A stretch of 64,000 nucleotides of DNA from Chloranthus sessilifolius (lineage: Eukaryota > Streptophyta > Magnoliopsida > Chloranthales > Chloranthaceae): assembly GCA_021018995.1 (NCBI GenBank), contig CM037591.1, positions 3,478,001-3,542,000 of the forward strand, written 5' to 3'. Each line of letters opens with the position of its first letter. Position 1 is the stretch's first letter. Below the pieces are notes generated by a model. The model did not search any database, was not told where the DNA came from, and saw only the letters and a program-made list of their open reading frames with translations. The position numbers and the translations under genes are program-made. This document shows positions 42,500 through 54,660 of the stretch, piece by piece.

Positions 42500-45400
42500 A
42501 ACTTTTTAATTAAGGTACACTTATGATGAGTTGTGGGCGACTCAAGTAAAATTGAAACCGCAGTACTAATAGACCACGGGTCTAGTCACTCGTTCATTAC
42601 TCCTCTTTTCTCTGAGAAGATGGGCATCGTACCCAAACCCCTTGCGTTTGTCTTGGATGTGAAAGTTCCTCGGTAGCTCACCAATGACGGATCTGATGTG
42701 CAAAATGCGTGATCGTGATGGTTGATGACCACGAGACAATGACCGACATGATTACGCTGAAAATGGCAGGGTTCGATGTGATTCTAGGGATGGATTGGTT
42801 GTCTGCATACCATGCGAATGTGGACTATTTACGGAAGATCGTAACCTTGACCACCGAAGATGAAATCCTTTCGATTTTGCGAGTCAAATCGAGCGTTGCA
42901 CCTATTATTTCAGCCATCGGTAGCGCGCATGATGAGCGGATCTTTGTGGATATCTTGCTTACTTGCAAGATAGTAAGGAGAAAGATCGGGACATTGCACT
43001 TCTTACAGTAGTTAGTGAGTTTCCCGATGTTTTTCCTGATGAATTGCCTGGATTGCCACCGGACCGAGAGATTGAGTTTGCGATCGACTTAGCGCAGATG
43101 CGAACTCCATATCGGATGGCGCCTGCTGAGTTGAAGGAACTCAAGGAACAGCTTCAGGAGCTGTTAGACAAAGGCTTTATTCGACCGAGTGTCTCTCCTT
43201 GGGGTGCACCGGTTCTTTTTGTGAAAAAGAAGGATGGATCAATGCGTCTGTGTATCGATTATAGGCAGCTCAACAAGATGACGATTAAGAATCGTTATCC
43301 TCTTCCGCGGATAGATGACTTGTTTGATCAATTGCAAGGTGCCAAATTCTTTTCAAAGATCGATCTGAGGTCAGGCTATCATCAGCTCAAGATCAAGGTG
43401 GAAGATATATCCAAAACTGCGTTTCGGACGCGTTATGGCCACTATGAGTTTCTAGTGATGCCATTTGGATTGACAAATCTTTGCATCTTTCATGGATCTG
43501 ATGAACAGGGTGTTCAAACCACATCTTGACAAATCTGTGGTAGTTTTCGTAGATGACATCCTCATCTATTCGAAAACCAGAGAGGAGCATGTGCAACATC
43601 TAAGGATGGCTCTTCAAACACTCAGGGACCATCAGTTATATGCCAAACTCAGCAAGTGTGAGTTTTGGCTAGATCAGGTCAGTTTCTTAGGCCATGTTGT
43701 CTCGGAGTCAGGCATTTCAGTGGATCCTACAAAGATCGATTACATGTGTCGGGAAGCGACACTACATTCTGAAGTCCGAAGTTTCCTTGGTTTGACAGGG
43801 TACTATCGAAGATTTGTTGAGGGTTTCTCGAAGATATCGGGTCCGCTTACACAGCTTACGAGAAAGAATGTGATGTTCGATTGGACAGAGTAGTGTCAGC
43901 AGAGCTTTCAGGAGCTGAAGCGTCGATTGACTACGGCACTGATACTTGCTATACCTTCCGGTAGTGGAGGCTTCACAGTGTACAGTGATGCTTCTTATGG
44001 TGGATTAGGTTGTGTCATTAATCAACATGAGCGGGTCATTGCATATGGTTCTAGGCAGCTAAAGGACCATGAAAGAAACTATCCGACGCATGATCTCGAA
44101 AGTTAGCGGCGATTATATTCGCTCTCAAGATCTGGCGACATTACCTCTACGGTGAGATATTTGATATATTCACCGATCATAAGAGTCTCAATGCACTGTC
44201 TCGGAAGGACTTGAACATGAGGCTGACGATGGATGGAGTTTTGAAAGATTATGATTGCTCGATTGTACCATCCGGAAAGGCAAATGTCGTTCTTGATGCT
44301 CTCGATGAAAGGTCATCACTCGATTATCACATCTTGTGAGCGGATTGATGGAAGCTATTGGAAGATATGGCTTTGGGACTCACGGTTTGATGTAAAAGGA
44401 TCGGGGCATTGATGGCTACTCTTGTACTACGCCCTCGCTCTTGAGAATATTAGAAAGCTTCGGATGACCGATGATGAGTGATGGCGATTAGACGAGATGT
44501 CGAGAATGGCGAAGAAGGATTTCTCCATTCGGCAGATGGAACCTTGTTGTTTGGAGTGTATGTGTATGACAAGCTCAGAGCTTCGGGACACCATTCTGGA
44601 AGAGGCTCACAAATCCATGTATGCCATACATCCTGGTAGCACCAAGATGTATCAGGACTTGATGAAGAGTTTCTGGTGGCGAGGTTTGAAACGCGACGTG
44701 TGAATCGTGTCGCGGTGCACAGTTTGTGAGTTAAGGTTGATCATCGAGAATCCAGCGGGGTTATTCTGACCTTTACATGCACGAATGGAAATGGGAAGCC
44801 ATTTCGATGGACTTCATCTTAGGTTTGCGAAAACATGAGGAAAAACAATGCCATTTGGGTTATTGTCGATCGGTGACCAAATCTGCTCATTTCACGCCAT
44901 ACAATATCTGTAGTAGACTAGTGCTTATACCTGAAGGAGATTGTTAGACTGCATGGGATACCGGCTAGTATTGTGTCAGACAGAGACCCGTTGTTTACTT
45001 CACACTTTTGGCAGAGATTTCAGGAGGGAATGGGTTCGTCTTGACTTTGGTTACGCATTTCACCCACAGACGGATGGCGGTGGCGAGTGAATCAGATTAT
45101 TGAGGACATGTTGAGAGCTTGCATGTTGGATTTTCACGGGTCATGGGACCAACACTTGCCTTTGATTGAGTTCGCCTACAACAATAGCTTTCAGGCTAGC
45201 ATCGGTATGGCTCGCTTGAGGCTTTATATGGGAGGCGATTAAATAGAAGTGGGTGAGAAGCTCATTATTGGACTGAGATAGTTGAACGCATACGCCGAGA
45301 CGAGTTCGGTTGATACGACGACTGAGTAGCTCAGTCGCCAAAAGAGCTCTTGATCTCAAGAGGCGACACGTGGATTTTGAGGTAGTTAAGCGCCTTAAAG

Positions 45401-45850
45401 TGTATTTTTCACTTGGTATATAGTCCATGTCTTTGATTTACACTAATAATTAATTTTTTCGGGTTGGTAGCGAATGTATTTGTTGGATTTCGCCTTACTC
45501 TAAAGCGTTATGAGGTTGAGCGAGGAAGTTGAGTCCTAGGATGCGTTGGGCCTTTTTGAAATTTTAGGCGAGTCGGAGAGGTTGCATATCGAGTGGCGCT
45601 ACCGCGCAATTGTCTAGCATGCACAATGTCTTTCATGTTTGATGCTCGTCGATACATCGTGACCCGACTCACGTGCTTGATTACCAACCCATCGAGCTTC
45701 GAGGATGGTTTGAAGGTGATTGAGGACCCGATTCAGATTTTGGATCGCAGCGATGATTCTACGCACTAAAAGATTCCTTTGGTTCTTGTACAATGGCGGA
45801 ATCACACACGGAGGAAGCCACTTGGGAGCGTGAAGTGAGCTCGGGACCAA
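42500..45850 (+). other. pol region of the Tekay-like element (fossil)
   Basis: Recognised in order: a protease part with IDHGSSHSFI near 42570 and VILGMDWLSAYHANVDY; reverse transcriptase with [52 protein letters not shown] and the active-site block [13 protein letters not shown]; and RNase H with [10 protein letters not shown] near 43985. These are followed by integrase with HPGSTKMYQDL and STGH-type neighbours to 45350, and a chromodomain-like end near 45650-45840. The order protease-RT-RNase H-integrase is that of Ty3/gypsy. Confidence 0.85.
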
Positions 45851-47265
45851 TTTCAGCCTATTTGCTTGAATTTTTCATTTTGTGTGGTGTATGATATTTT
45901 CCAGTAATATGTAATCATTTGGTTATATATATCAATATTACTGTCATTCTTGGTTTTATATAGAAATATAAAATTATTTCTGTGAGAACTTGTGGCTGAT
46001 CACGTTATTTTCTGCGTCGGTCCGTATAAGCGTCACTCACTTATGGACATCAGAATAATTTTTGGGACCTTAGACCAAATTCTGGTGTGTTATGGTCTGT
46101 CATGATCAAAATCTGCTGTCATGATCTGATCTGCTGCCATTTGCCCTTGCTACTGCTGTCATGATCTGAGTTCATGATTGGGATACAACGGGCTCAAACT
46201 AGGTCCATTTAGACCCACAGATCAATTATAGATTTCAAAATTTTTGTCCATTTTGAAAATTTCCGATGTGTTAAACATACTCAGGTGTATTAAAATTTCA
46301 TGTGTTAAAAATTTCAGGTGTGTTGCAAAATTTTTCAGCCTGAGCACATTGTTGGTTTATTTTTTTAAACTGTCATAGGCTGTTTCAGCCAACACTTTAT
46401 GCCTGAGAAACATTGCCAGAATTCAGGGGTAGGTGGATTTATGACAGAAACATTTGTGGCAGTTTCAGCCACCAATGATAGGGTTGGTGCACTTCATTTA
46501 TGACAGAGGTTACATCATGGGTGATTGCTCAAAATTCCAGAGGTTTAAACTCTCGCGAGGTCGGTGTTTTAAGCTCATGTAGACTTTTCATTTCATGAGG
46601 AGAGGGCTTTTTATTCATGAGGTTGTGCGATTTTGCGGCTCATTGTTGGGTTTTGGGCTGTATTTTATATACTCTGACTGGTTTTTACCCACTCTCCTTA
46701 GTTGGCTCCACCACCCCCACCCACTTTCGACACCTGTGTCCCTCCAATGCAGGAGCAACCCCATCATTTTTGGGGCATGTATTTATTTTCTTATTGCATG
46801 CATTATCTTGCAACCTGGTGGTTCTAACTTTTGCCCTTCCATCTATATTTTCTGTTTTGGCTCTGTTTTGCTAGTTTTGGTTGTTCGGTGAGTACACTGT
46901 TGGCTATGAATTATGTTAGCACCTTCTGGCCTTTTGTTGGCTGTTACATTTCCATGTGTGGGCTGTCCCTTGATACTATATCTATTTTGTGGTAGGATCC
47001 TTGTTTGTTTAGTTCTTTTGTGTCGCTTTTCTCGTCATGGTGTGACGGTTTCGACGTGACATTGGGTGGGCATCCATGTCGGATGCAACCCACTATGGCG
47101 CTTCAGGTGCCACATGTAGTACATCCATGTTACTACGGATTTCATCCCTTGACTTGCGTGCCCTGTGAGCCCATCGCACTGTGCACCTTGTTTCTGTTTC
47201 GTTTCCTTTTTGTGGTGTGTGTTGTCTTCAATTTTCGAGGACGAAAATTCCTAAGGAGGGGTGAA
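45851..47265 (+). other. Untranslated 3' part and purine tract
   Basis: Similar to 61616-62990 (inverted) in the second Tekay-like element. The open frames at 46595-46891 and 46617-46874 recur there in shifted form and lack any conserved domain. The segment ends AAGGAGGGGTGAA next to the 3' LTR, the polypurine tract used to prime plus-strand synthesis. Confidence 0.7.
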
Positions 47266-49798
47266 TGTAATATCCCTGATATTTTCGGCATATTTTCGTT
47301 TACCTCGTAGCGTGCGGGAAAATACTGTAGAATATTTTTGGACTTTTGGTAAGCTAAGGCTATGGTAAGACTAATGGCCAAAGGAGTTGGTCTCGAGAGG
47401 TGTGCAAGTCATGAAATCGATAACTTATACTATTGGGTTGGTGTTGGTGGTTAACACCAGATATGTTCTCAACTTAAGTGGATAAGTTACAAATACAAAA
47501 AATCTAGATATTATAGTTGCTTAGGTTTGGTTATAAGAGAGAGAGAGTGCAAGAGAAGATTAACTCTCCCACTCTCTTTGGAATTTAAGCTTCTAAAGAC
47601 CTTGCTCGTTTGATCCTAGATCTAGAGAGATTGAGACCTCCTCTTCACATCTCAACCATTGATTAGCTTTGAAATTGTCTTAGGATCAGTTTGATATATT
47701 GAAAGAGAAGAGTGATGTGGAGAGTGAGAAAAATCTGTGATCTAATGGTAGTGGTCGTTTCTTTATGATGGTGAAGTGAAAATCAACCATGGAACTTGGA
47801 GCTTGGAGCTTGGAATCAACGGTTTAAACTACAAGAGGTAGGTCGATGAAACCTCCTTGTGTTATTTTGTTTATGTTTTGTTTAGAATTAAAGAAGACAT
47901 GGGCGTGGTTCAATCAAAATCGATGGCCATAGGATGTGATTTTTCCCATTTTTGGACTTTAGAAAATCATGTGATCGATGGCGTGGTTCAATGTAAAATC
48001 GATGGCCTGCATCGATGTGCGATTTTTCCCATTTTGGGATATTTAGAAAATCTGTGTGATCGATGGTACGTAGTTCAATGTAAAATCGTGATGGCCCGCA
48101 TGATGTGCGATTTTTCCATTTTGGGATTTATTTAGAAAATCTGTGTGATCGATGGTGTGGTTCAATCTAAATCGATGGCCCTGATGATGTGCGATTTTTC
48201 CCATTTTTGGGACATTTAGAAAATCTGTGTGATCGATGGTATGGTTCAATCTAAAATCTGATGGCCCGCAGTGATGTGATTTTTCCCATTTTGGGATTTA
48301 GAAAATCATGTGATCGATGGTTGTGGTTCAATCTAAAATCGATGGCGGCGTGATGTCGATTTTCCCATTTTGGGGCTTTAGAAAATCTGTGATCGATGGT
48401 CGTGGTTCAATCTAAAATCGATGGCCACATGGTGATGTGCGATTTTCCCATTTTGGGGTGATGTGCGATTTTTGAATTCAAGGGTGAAATTGAATTGACC
48501 ATCGAATTCAGATTTGACCCACAAATTCGCATTTTCATCTGTTTTGGCATTAAAATTTTATTGGATTTTAATCGCAAGTTTTAGTTTGATTTTTTGTCTT
48601 ATATTATTGAAAGTGTTAATATATGTAGGTTTTATTTGTTAGGAGTCCTTGGTGAGGAATTTGTTTATGATTTTGAAGCTCTTTGTTAAGGTAGGGGAAC
48701 CCTACACATTATTTGTATTCTATTATAAGTAGGAATTTTGTTTTGACTATTTCGCTTGAGAAGCATGTATTTGAAATCATTATGGACATGGAACCTCAGC
48801 ATGGATACTTTGCTAAAATTAAGAACTTTGTAATTTGAACCTCAGAACCTCAGTTAATCTTTGAATCAGACCTTTGAATCAGAACTTTGAAAAATCAGTA
48901 TATGATATAAATAATAAGCCTTGATATGTGTTAGAAATTGCATTTGATTTGAGGTACGTCAGAACGATGCCCTAGATTCTACCAACCGTGTTGACGGTAT
49001 AACTTTGGCGCAAGTTTCCCTCATTGCGTAGGGCTTGTTGCATTCGGAAAAAGGGTTCATGAAGCAGCGATGGTCGATGGGGTCTTCCATCGGTATACAC
49101 TTTGCTCTCATGCTATAGGAATTTGAGAGATATAATTAAGTTATAAATTTCGACAAGAAGCATACTAATTGAAGATTTTGAACACATCAGATTTATGTAT
49201 TGGTTTTAACTCAAGATTAGAAGCGGAGATTTAGTTTGCAAAGCATCATTTGAAAACCATGTTTGATCCGAATTACATCTTTTGAAAACCTTTACTTATA
49301 ATGAAATACAAATAGATTTGTTTCCTCTATTGGGCTTTGCTGTTAGCTCACCCTCGACTATACGTCACAGTCTTTGAGGTGATTTGGGATCCGAGGATTT
49401 GGAGGATTCGATTATATTCCTGAGGAGGAATTAGACTTGCCTGCTGAGGAGTTCTTCCCTTGACCTTTAGATCCTGTATTTTGGTATTTTGTCTGAATAT
49501 TGTTTTGAATATTGGGCCCTAGGCCTTATTTTGTTCTTTTTGATATCACTTGAGGAACCATCATCGTGAACCATTAGTTTAGGTGTTGGATTGGCCATCA
49601 CCGGTGGTTCCTTTTGGTTCCTCATCGTGATAGATTTGTTATTACAAGCTTTTGAATTATGAATTATCTCTGTTTTGCCTCTGTTTTAGATCATTGTTAT
49701 GTGCCGGCCTCTGTTTGAATACGGCTTATTGAGAAATCAATAAGTTGATGAACCGGCCTTTCCTATACCGTAAGGATTGGAAAAGTCGGGTCGTCACA
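47266..49798 (+). repeat. 3' LTR of the Tekay-like element
   Basis: 2533 bases, starting TGTAATATCCC and ending GGGTCGTCACA, followed by the ACCGG target copy. The outer 300 bases at each end match the 5' LTR closely. The internal array lies at 47890-48470. Confidence 0.88.
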
Positions 49799-49803
49799 AC
49801 CGG

Positions 49804-50740
49804 ACTGCGTTTCGTCATCAGATCCAACTACTAAAATGGCGATTCAATCATGTTTGACCCTATCCGATTCAATCTTCTTTTACTGCATAAATATTTAATT
49901 GATTAAACCATATTTTAAATATTTGTCATAGCTGATGCATATTGGCTGATATGGTTAGGGCTCTTCTGATATATGTACATCACCGATAGGGTCAAACAAT
50001 GGGTTAAGGTGGGCAAACATCGGTCCATATCGGGTCATATTGGCCCATATGTATCTGATCTAAATCTGATATAATATCAAAAATGCTCTTTGTGCACTTT
50101 TTTATTATTTTAAAATCATATATAAATTTAGAATTTTAAAATAAGAAAAATACTTAAATACCATTTATAAAAGCGCGAAAACCACCATCAAGAGTACACC
50201 CACAAATCTTTCAGAGCACCCATGTTAAATCTCATTAACAACTTTGAATCGGATGGTGAGGAGCATTTTTCATTCCAATCTTTCGCACACTTGACCTAGA
50301 GATTATAGTCGTACCATTAAGTGGTTAGACATTAATTTGACTTGACACAGATACCAAAAATGCCCTTTTTCAATAAACTTTCCTTTGCTTTCAATATAAT
50401 TTTATTTAAAAATAAATTTTTAGATATCCTTATCTTTTATTAAAAAAAATTTATGTAACAATTCTCTCCAAAAAATGAACTAAACGAATCTCGTTCCAAA
50501 TAGGAGTCTAAGACCCAATACCCACAAACATAGTAAATAAAATGGCTCCGAAAAGATATGAAAAATAGCGATAAATTTTGGTAATTTCATGAAAAAGCAG
50601 GAAATTTGAAAAATAAAAAAATATTAATCATTATAAACGGGAAAAAACGGGTCCACAACGTGTTTTTTGAAAAAGTTGGAGTTTAAAACTCGATTTTTTG
50701 AAAACAAAGTGAAATTTTCGTTAAAAAAATATATATTTTT
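49804..50740. other. Flank of the Tekay insertion; no intact gene
   Basis: The first ~50 bases continue the acidic hAT-like frame on the minus strand (SDDETQSGS across the site). After that come AT-rich DNA and, at 49990-50060, CATCGGTCCATATCGGGTC and CATATTGGCCCATATG words like the hairpin block at 37745. This could be the other side of the same old DNA element. A GAATCGGATGGTGAG word at 50247 resembles the foldback-MITE arms. Confidence 0.4.
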
Positions 50741-50744
50741 GTCA

Positions 50745-50868
50745 GAGTTTTTTGTAATTATTTTTATATTCCTTTGGCATCTTCTATGAGCTTGTGAGCG
50801 ACTTTATATGCACTTCTAACGGATTTCTTTCTTATCATAGGTCCATGCGAGTTTGTCTTCAGTCCTCC
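50745..50868 (-). mobile_element. LINE relic, zf-RVT part, left of the solo LTR
   Basis: The minus strand reads TEDKLAWTYDKKEI and, in another frame, VRSAYKVAHKLIEDAKGI. These correspond to the EDKLIWHFDKKGEYSVRSAYKVA block of plant L1-type LINE C-termini. It is the continuation of the piece at 53314-53760, separated from it by the solo LTR. A frame change is present within the block. Confidence 0.7.
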
Positions 50869-51923
50869 TGTGACAGCCCGACTTTCAACCCCAGAAACCC
50901 TTGCCGTTGAACGGTTCATGGAACCAATCCCCAAACGGAACACTTGGCACATCCACACACAAAGCGGAAACAAAGTACAAACTCTAACTATGCAGATAGA
51001 ATCATCATATAGACAAAAGAAATCTCCAGTTCTACTAATCAATGCGTTCAAAATAATAGTTCTAATTCAATGCAAAGGCACATGGACAAAAGAACCGAGA
51101 AGAACCACTGGTGATGGCCATTCATCACCGAAACATAGTTCACAAAACAATATTTAACATATTTACATAAGTTTGAATTCTAAAGAAACACATGGCTGGA
51201 CGGAAGTACTCCTCTAGCGGAGTCTCAGATTCCTCCCCGGGAATATACTCAGAATCTTCAATGTCAAGATCCTGATCCTCTGTCTCAGCGTCTACCTCTA
51301 TACCTGTGACGTATAATCGAAGGGTGAGCTACATCTAAGCTCAATAGAGAAAATAACCATAGCATGTTTTTTCATCTCATCACATCACACATATATATCT
51401 CATGGCAGATATCCAATAAATTGAGGAAACATACTTTAAAAGGCAATTAAGTAAAAAAAACTGAATTTGATGCAAGTTCAAATTAATCACATGATTTCTA
51501 AAGCTTTTCACATAACATAAGAAGGAACTTAAATTGATCACTTAAATATACTCCCGAGCGTATATACAATCGAGACCCATAATATACCGATGGGAATACC
51601 CACCATCGTCGTTCAATGAACTATTTCACAATGATGCCAAGCCCTTGAGCGACGTTAACAGGGTAGCTTGTGCTTCACATTGACCATTTACGGTCCACAA
51701 TGTACAGATGTCCCGCCGTACCGGATACACAAGTTGTACGGATATCCCGCCTCGACGGTCACGGTTCTACTGGCGCGTCGGTTGGGTATTCGCTCATGAA
51801 CCTTAAATCAAAGTGTGAAATTTAACTTATAGTTTATCACCGTGAATTGTGGTAATTTATACTTAAGTTTAGGGTTTGGAAACTGAAGTTCTCACACACA
51901 CATATTCATGTCTTACTGAGTTC

Positions 51924-51958
51924 ACTCCCCCCCCCAACACACACACACACACACACAT
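51924..51958. repeat. C-run and (CA)n microsatellite in the solo LTR
   Basis: A run of nine C bases followed by AACACACACACACACACAC. Confidence 0.9.
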
Positions 51959-52271
51959 ATCTCCACTTGAATCCGTGCACAAAGCTCATGCATGTTAAAT
52001 AGCAAAGTTTCATGATTTTCACACATACATATTGATCATATCGCGATTCACATACTTATTGTAACAAAGGCTCATGTTATAGGATTTTCCCTACCTCTTA
52101 CGAAGTTCACGCTAAATCACACAAAAGCGGAGCGAAAACCTTTAGGCGGAGCTCCGGATCACTACCTACATCCCAAGGTATTTAAATGTCATTAACTAAT
52201 GTCTGAAAGACCACACACGCAAAAGATTCAAAGAGTTCCAGAAGAAAAATCAGAATTTGCCTTAACTTGCT

Positions 52272-52542
52272 CAGTCGCACGCGTGAGATCCAGGGTTGCG
52301 CGAGCGACTCACCTAGCATCTCACTGTCGCTTGAGCGACTGTGGCTTGCTTGCCCTTCTTGAGCTCATGGCCTGAGACAGTCGCGCGGGTGAGTTTAATG
52401 TCGCGTGAGCGACTGCTCAAGTTTCTTCTCAGTCGCGTGAGCGACTGTTCAAACACCTTTTTCACGTCTTTCCTGAAGCCTCCCTCACGCGAGCAACTCT
52501 AAGTTGCGCGAGCGAGTCTCAAAGCCACGCGAGCGACTTTCG
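52272..52542. repeat. Palindromic-word array AGTCGCGTGAGCGACT
   Basis: About nine versions of AGTCGC-NNNN-GCGACT at spacings of about 20-55 bases; exact 6-base inverted arms at 52431-52446. Variants include TTGCGCGAGCGACT, GTCGCTTGAGCGACT and CCACGCGAGCGACT. The array is GC-rich inside an AT-rich LTR. Confidence 0.8.
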
Positions 52543-53313
52543 AGATTTTGGGATTTTTTCTCAAAATCGGATTTCCTTTCCTTCTCCCTTTTCACCTAAC
52601 TTTCATACCTAATAAATACCACACATTTAGGGCACTAAATGCCCTCATTTACTACCACATAATCACCCTTTAATGCACACAATCTACAATACTTTACCTT
52701 ATTTATTGTGTGGATTTCATGGTTGAATGAATGCATTCGTTGAAGCTTTTCTCACACAAATCGGAAGGTCTTGCGATCCTTCCACTTGCGAATCCTCACC
52801 ACGATGGTTCGACGCTCCTTTATGGTATTCCAAGCTCAAACAAGAAGATTGAGAGGGAGATCAACCACTCATGCTTGGGGAATGTTCCTCTCCTCACCCT
52901 CTTCACCCACCATCTCACAAACCTCCCCTAGGTTACCTCTTACATCCTTGATCACAAAGGATGAACAATTTGCACGATCTCTCGCACACAATCTCGATCT
53001 CCACACCGTTCTCACAACTCTCTTCCTCTCTCAAGCTCACTTCTCTCTCTCTCTCTTTAGAATTTCTAAGAAAATGAAAGATAAGGGTTTTACCTTTGTC
53101 TTACAACTTACATGGCTTCCTTCTAAAACACCAACACTAACACATGGTGTTTTACACAAGGTTGTTTTTTTGTGAACCACTTACATATAAATTAGGTGTT
53201 ATTCTGTTCTCACTCACAGCAAGGTCAACTCCGAGACAGCACGCCGCGCCGCACCGACATACGTACTGAGTTGGCCGACATTGTTTCCTACGTTTTGGGG
53301 TTGTTACACCTCC

Positions 53314-53765
53314 GGGAGGAAATAGGGATTTGAAAATTACATCAGCATCTATATCAAGAAATACATTTTGAACCAGTTCTTCATTCCATCTTTTAGGACT
53401 ATTCTCTAGCAGCTTGGACATATGGATTACTGAATTGGGTTTGATGGGCATAATAACTTTTTAAGTAGACACCCTAGGAATCCACCTATCTTCCTACACT
53501 TTGATTGAGTTTCCGCTGCCTACCCTCCATATTAAGCCATTTTCAATTATATTTACCAACCTTTGCATCAACGAAATTCGCTCTTGGGAAAAATTCACTT
53601 TTGGGAAATACTTGGCTTCAAAGATGCGGCTTGGGAGAGAAGTTGGATTAGGGAGAATCCTCAAACCCTGTTTAGCAAGCCTAGCTCCATGAAACGCATA
53701 TATCTTGATAAAACCCATCCCACCATGCTCATCAAGTTTACACATTTGACCATTTTGACACCAAT
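53314..53765 (-). mobile_element. LINE relic, C-terminal reverse-transcriptase part
   Basis: The minus strand reads CKLDEHGGMGFIKIYAFHGA and RLAKQGLRILPNPTSL, RIFEAKYFP, GLIWRVGSGNSIKV, then KRWNEELVQNVFLDIDADVI and FKSLFPPGG. This is the plant L1 LINE tail just after the reverse transcriptase, with the zf-RVT domain. A stop and frame change lie near 53460-53490. The protein is cut at the solo LTR and picks up again at 50868 (EDKLAW), matching the family order. Confidence 0.82.
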
Positions 53766-53769
53766 TTTT

Positions 53770-54536
53770 TCAGTGTATGCCTTTACCAAACCTAGCTAAG
53801 TTCAATTCCCATAATTTCCCTTATCTCTGTATATTTTGCATACAAAAAATTTGTCAACCTAACCTTCAAATGATTTATGCTCGAACTTGATCCGATGGGT
53901 CAAGTTCATGTGCTCGATCTGCTTAAAAAATTGAGTCAAACAATGAAATCCAATTAGTCTAATAATGTTTTAGTTGGTGTTACCGGCACATCACTTTATG
54001 TTATAACCACCGCATTCAAAGAATAAAAACTATTGAAAAAGACTAGACATCCATGGCTTAAAATGTGGTCAAATGATAAAAAATTCAATGCGCTATGATG
54101 TGTGAGGCAGTACCCAAACTTTGGTTGAAGTTTAGACCACAAAAAATAATAAATATTTTTAATAGATGGCATGTGACATTGCACACGATCCCAAAAAAGG
54201 CATTATCTTGGAATCAGGTGTCACGTGGCATATGATCTAAGGCTTGAATGCATAAGTTCATCCATACATTAGAACTCATAAACTTTTTCCATTTTATAAA
54301 TTTATTATTATTTTTATGATTTTATAGAGCAACATGTGCAATACTTTTTAAGTCAACAGTAGATGACATGGAAAATAATCTTGACGTCTGAGAGAGGCCA
54401 ACCCACCAGTGCACTTGTAATACTTTTTAAGCCAACCCACCAGTGCACTTGTAAAAATAGGGCTTTGAGAGCAATTGACTAAAAAATAGGGCTTTGAGAG
54501 CAATTGATTGGATATGTTGGTCTTTCAATGATTCGA
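53770..54536. other. Intergenic with two small tandem duplications
   Basis: No gene is seen. At 54398 and 54432 the word CCAACCCACCAGTGCACTTG is repeated with a 34-base period. Directly after it AAATAGGGCTTTGAGAGCAA is repeated (about 54455 and 54484). Confidence 0.6.
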
Positions 54537-54660
54537 AGCTGTTGAAAAGATTGTGTGGACTTTGTCCCCATCCATTTTGGTCCATTCTTGTTCCTCGACC
54601 ATGCAATATTGCGCCCACCAAATATTCTCGACAGATAACCTCGTGAGGTGCTTGTCATTA

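Larger units (their letters stand above)
38547..49798 (+). mobile_element. Ty3/gypsy chromovirus (Tekay/Del-like), both LTRs
   Basis: An 11.25-kb element bounded by TGTAATATCCC...GTCGTCACA LTRs and a perfect 5-bp target duplication ACCGG (38542-38546 and 49799-49803). Order inside: gag (about 41158-42300), protease (about 42500-42860), reverse transcriptase (about 42960-43900), RNase H, integrase (about 44490-45350), a chromodomain-like tail (about 45600-45840), a long untranslated part, and a purine tract before 47266. Long LTRs, chromodomain and clade motifs point to the Tekay/Del lineage. The coding part is broken in more than about ten places, so it is a fossil. LTR divergence appears modest outside an internal repeat array. 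Confidence 0.88.
50869..53308 (-). mobile_element. Solo LTR, Tekay-like, 2440 bp
   Basis: On the minus strand it begins TGTAACAACCCCAAAACG and ends AGTCGGGCTGTCACA. A perfect 5-bp target duplication CCTCC lies at 50864-50868 and 53309-53313. There is no internal domain, so this is a product of recombination between two LTRs. Ends are like those of the Tekay-like elements here (TGTAA...CCC and GTCACA) but the body differs, so it belongs to a related family. It contains a CA microsatellite and a palindromic-word array. Confidence 0.88.

Noticed and set aside
46595-46891. 98-codon frame with membrane-like segments, repeated in the second element
   Set aside because: It lies in the untranslated 3' part of the Tekay-like element; the frame is not kept between the two elements and no envelope-like features are present.
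52272-52542. CRISPR-like array
   Set aside because: Words are short, dyad-symmetric and irregularly spaced in a plant LTR; no constant repeat-spacer layout.
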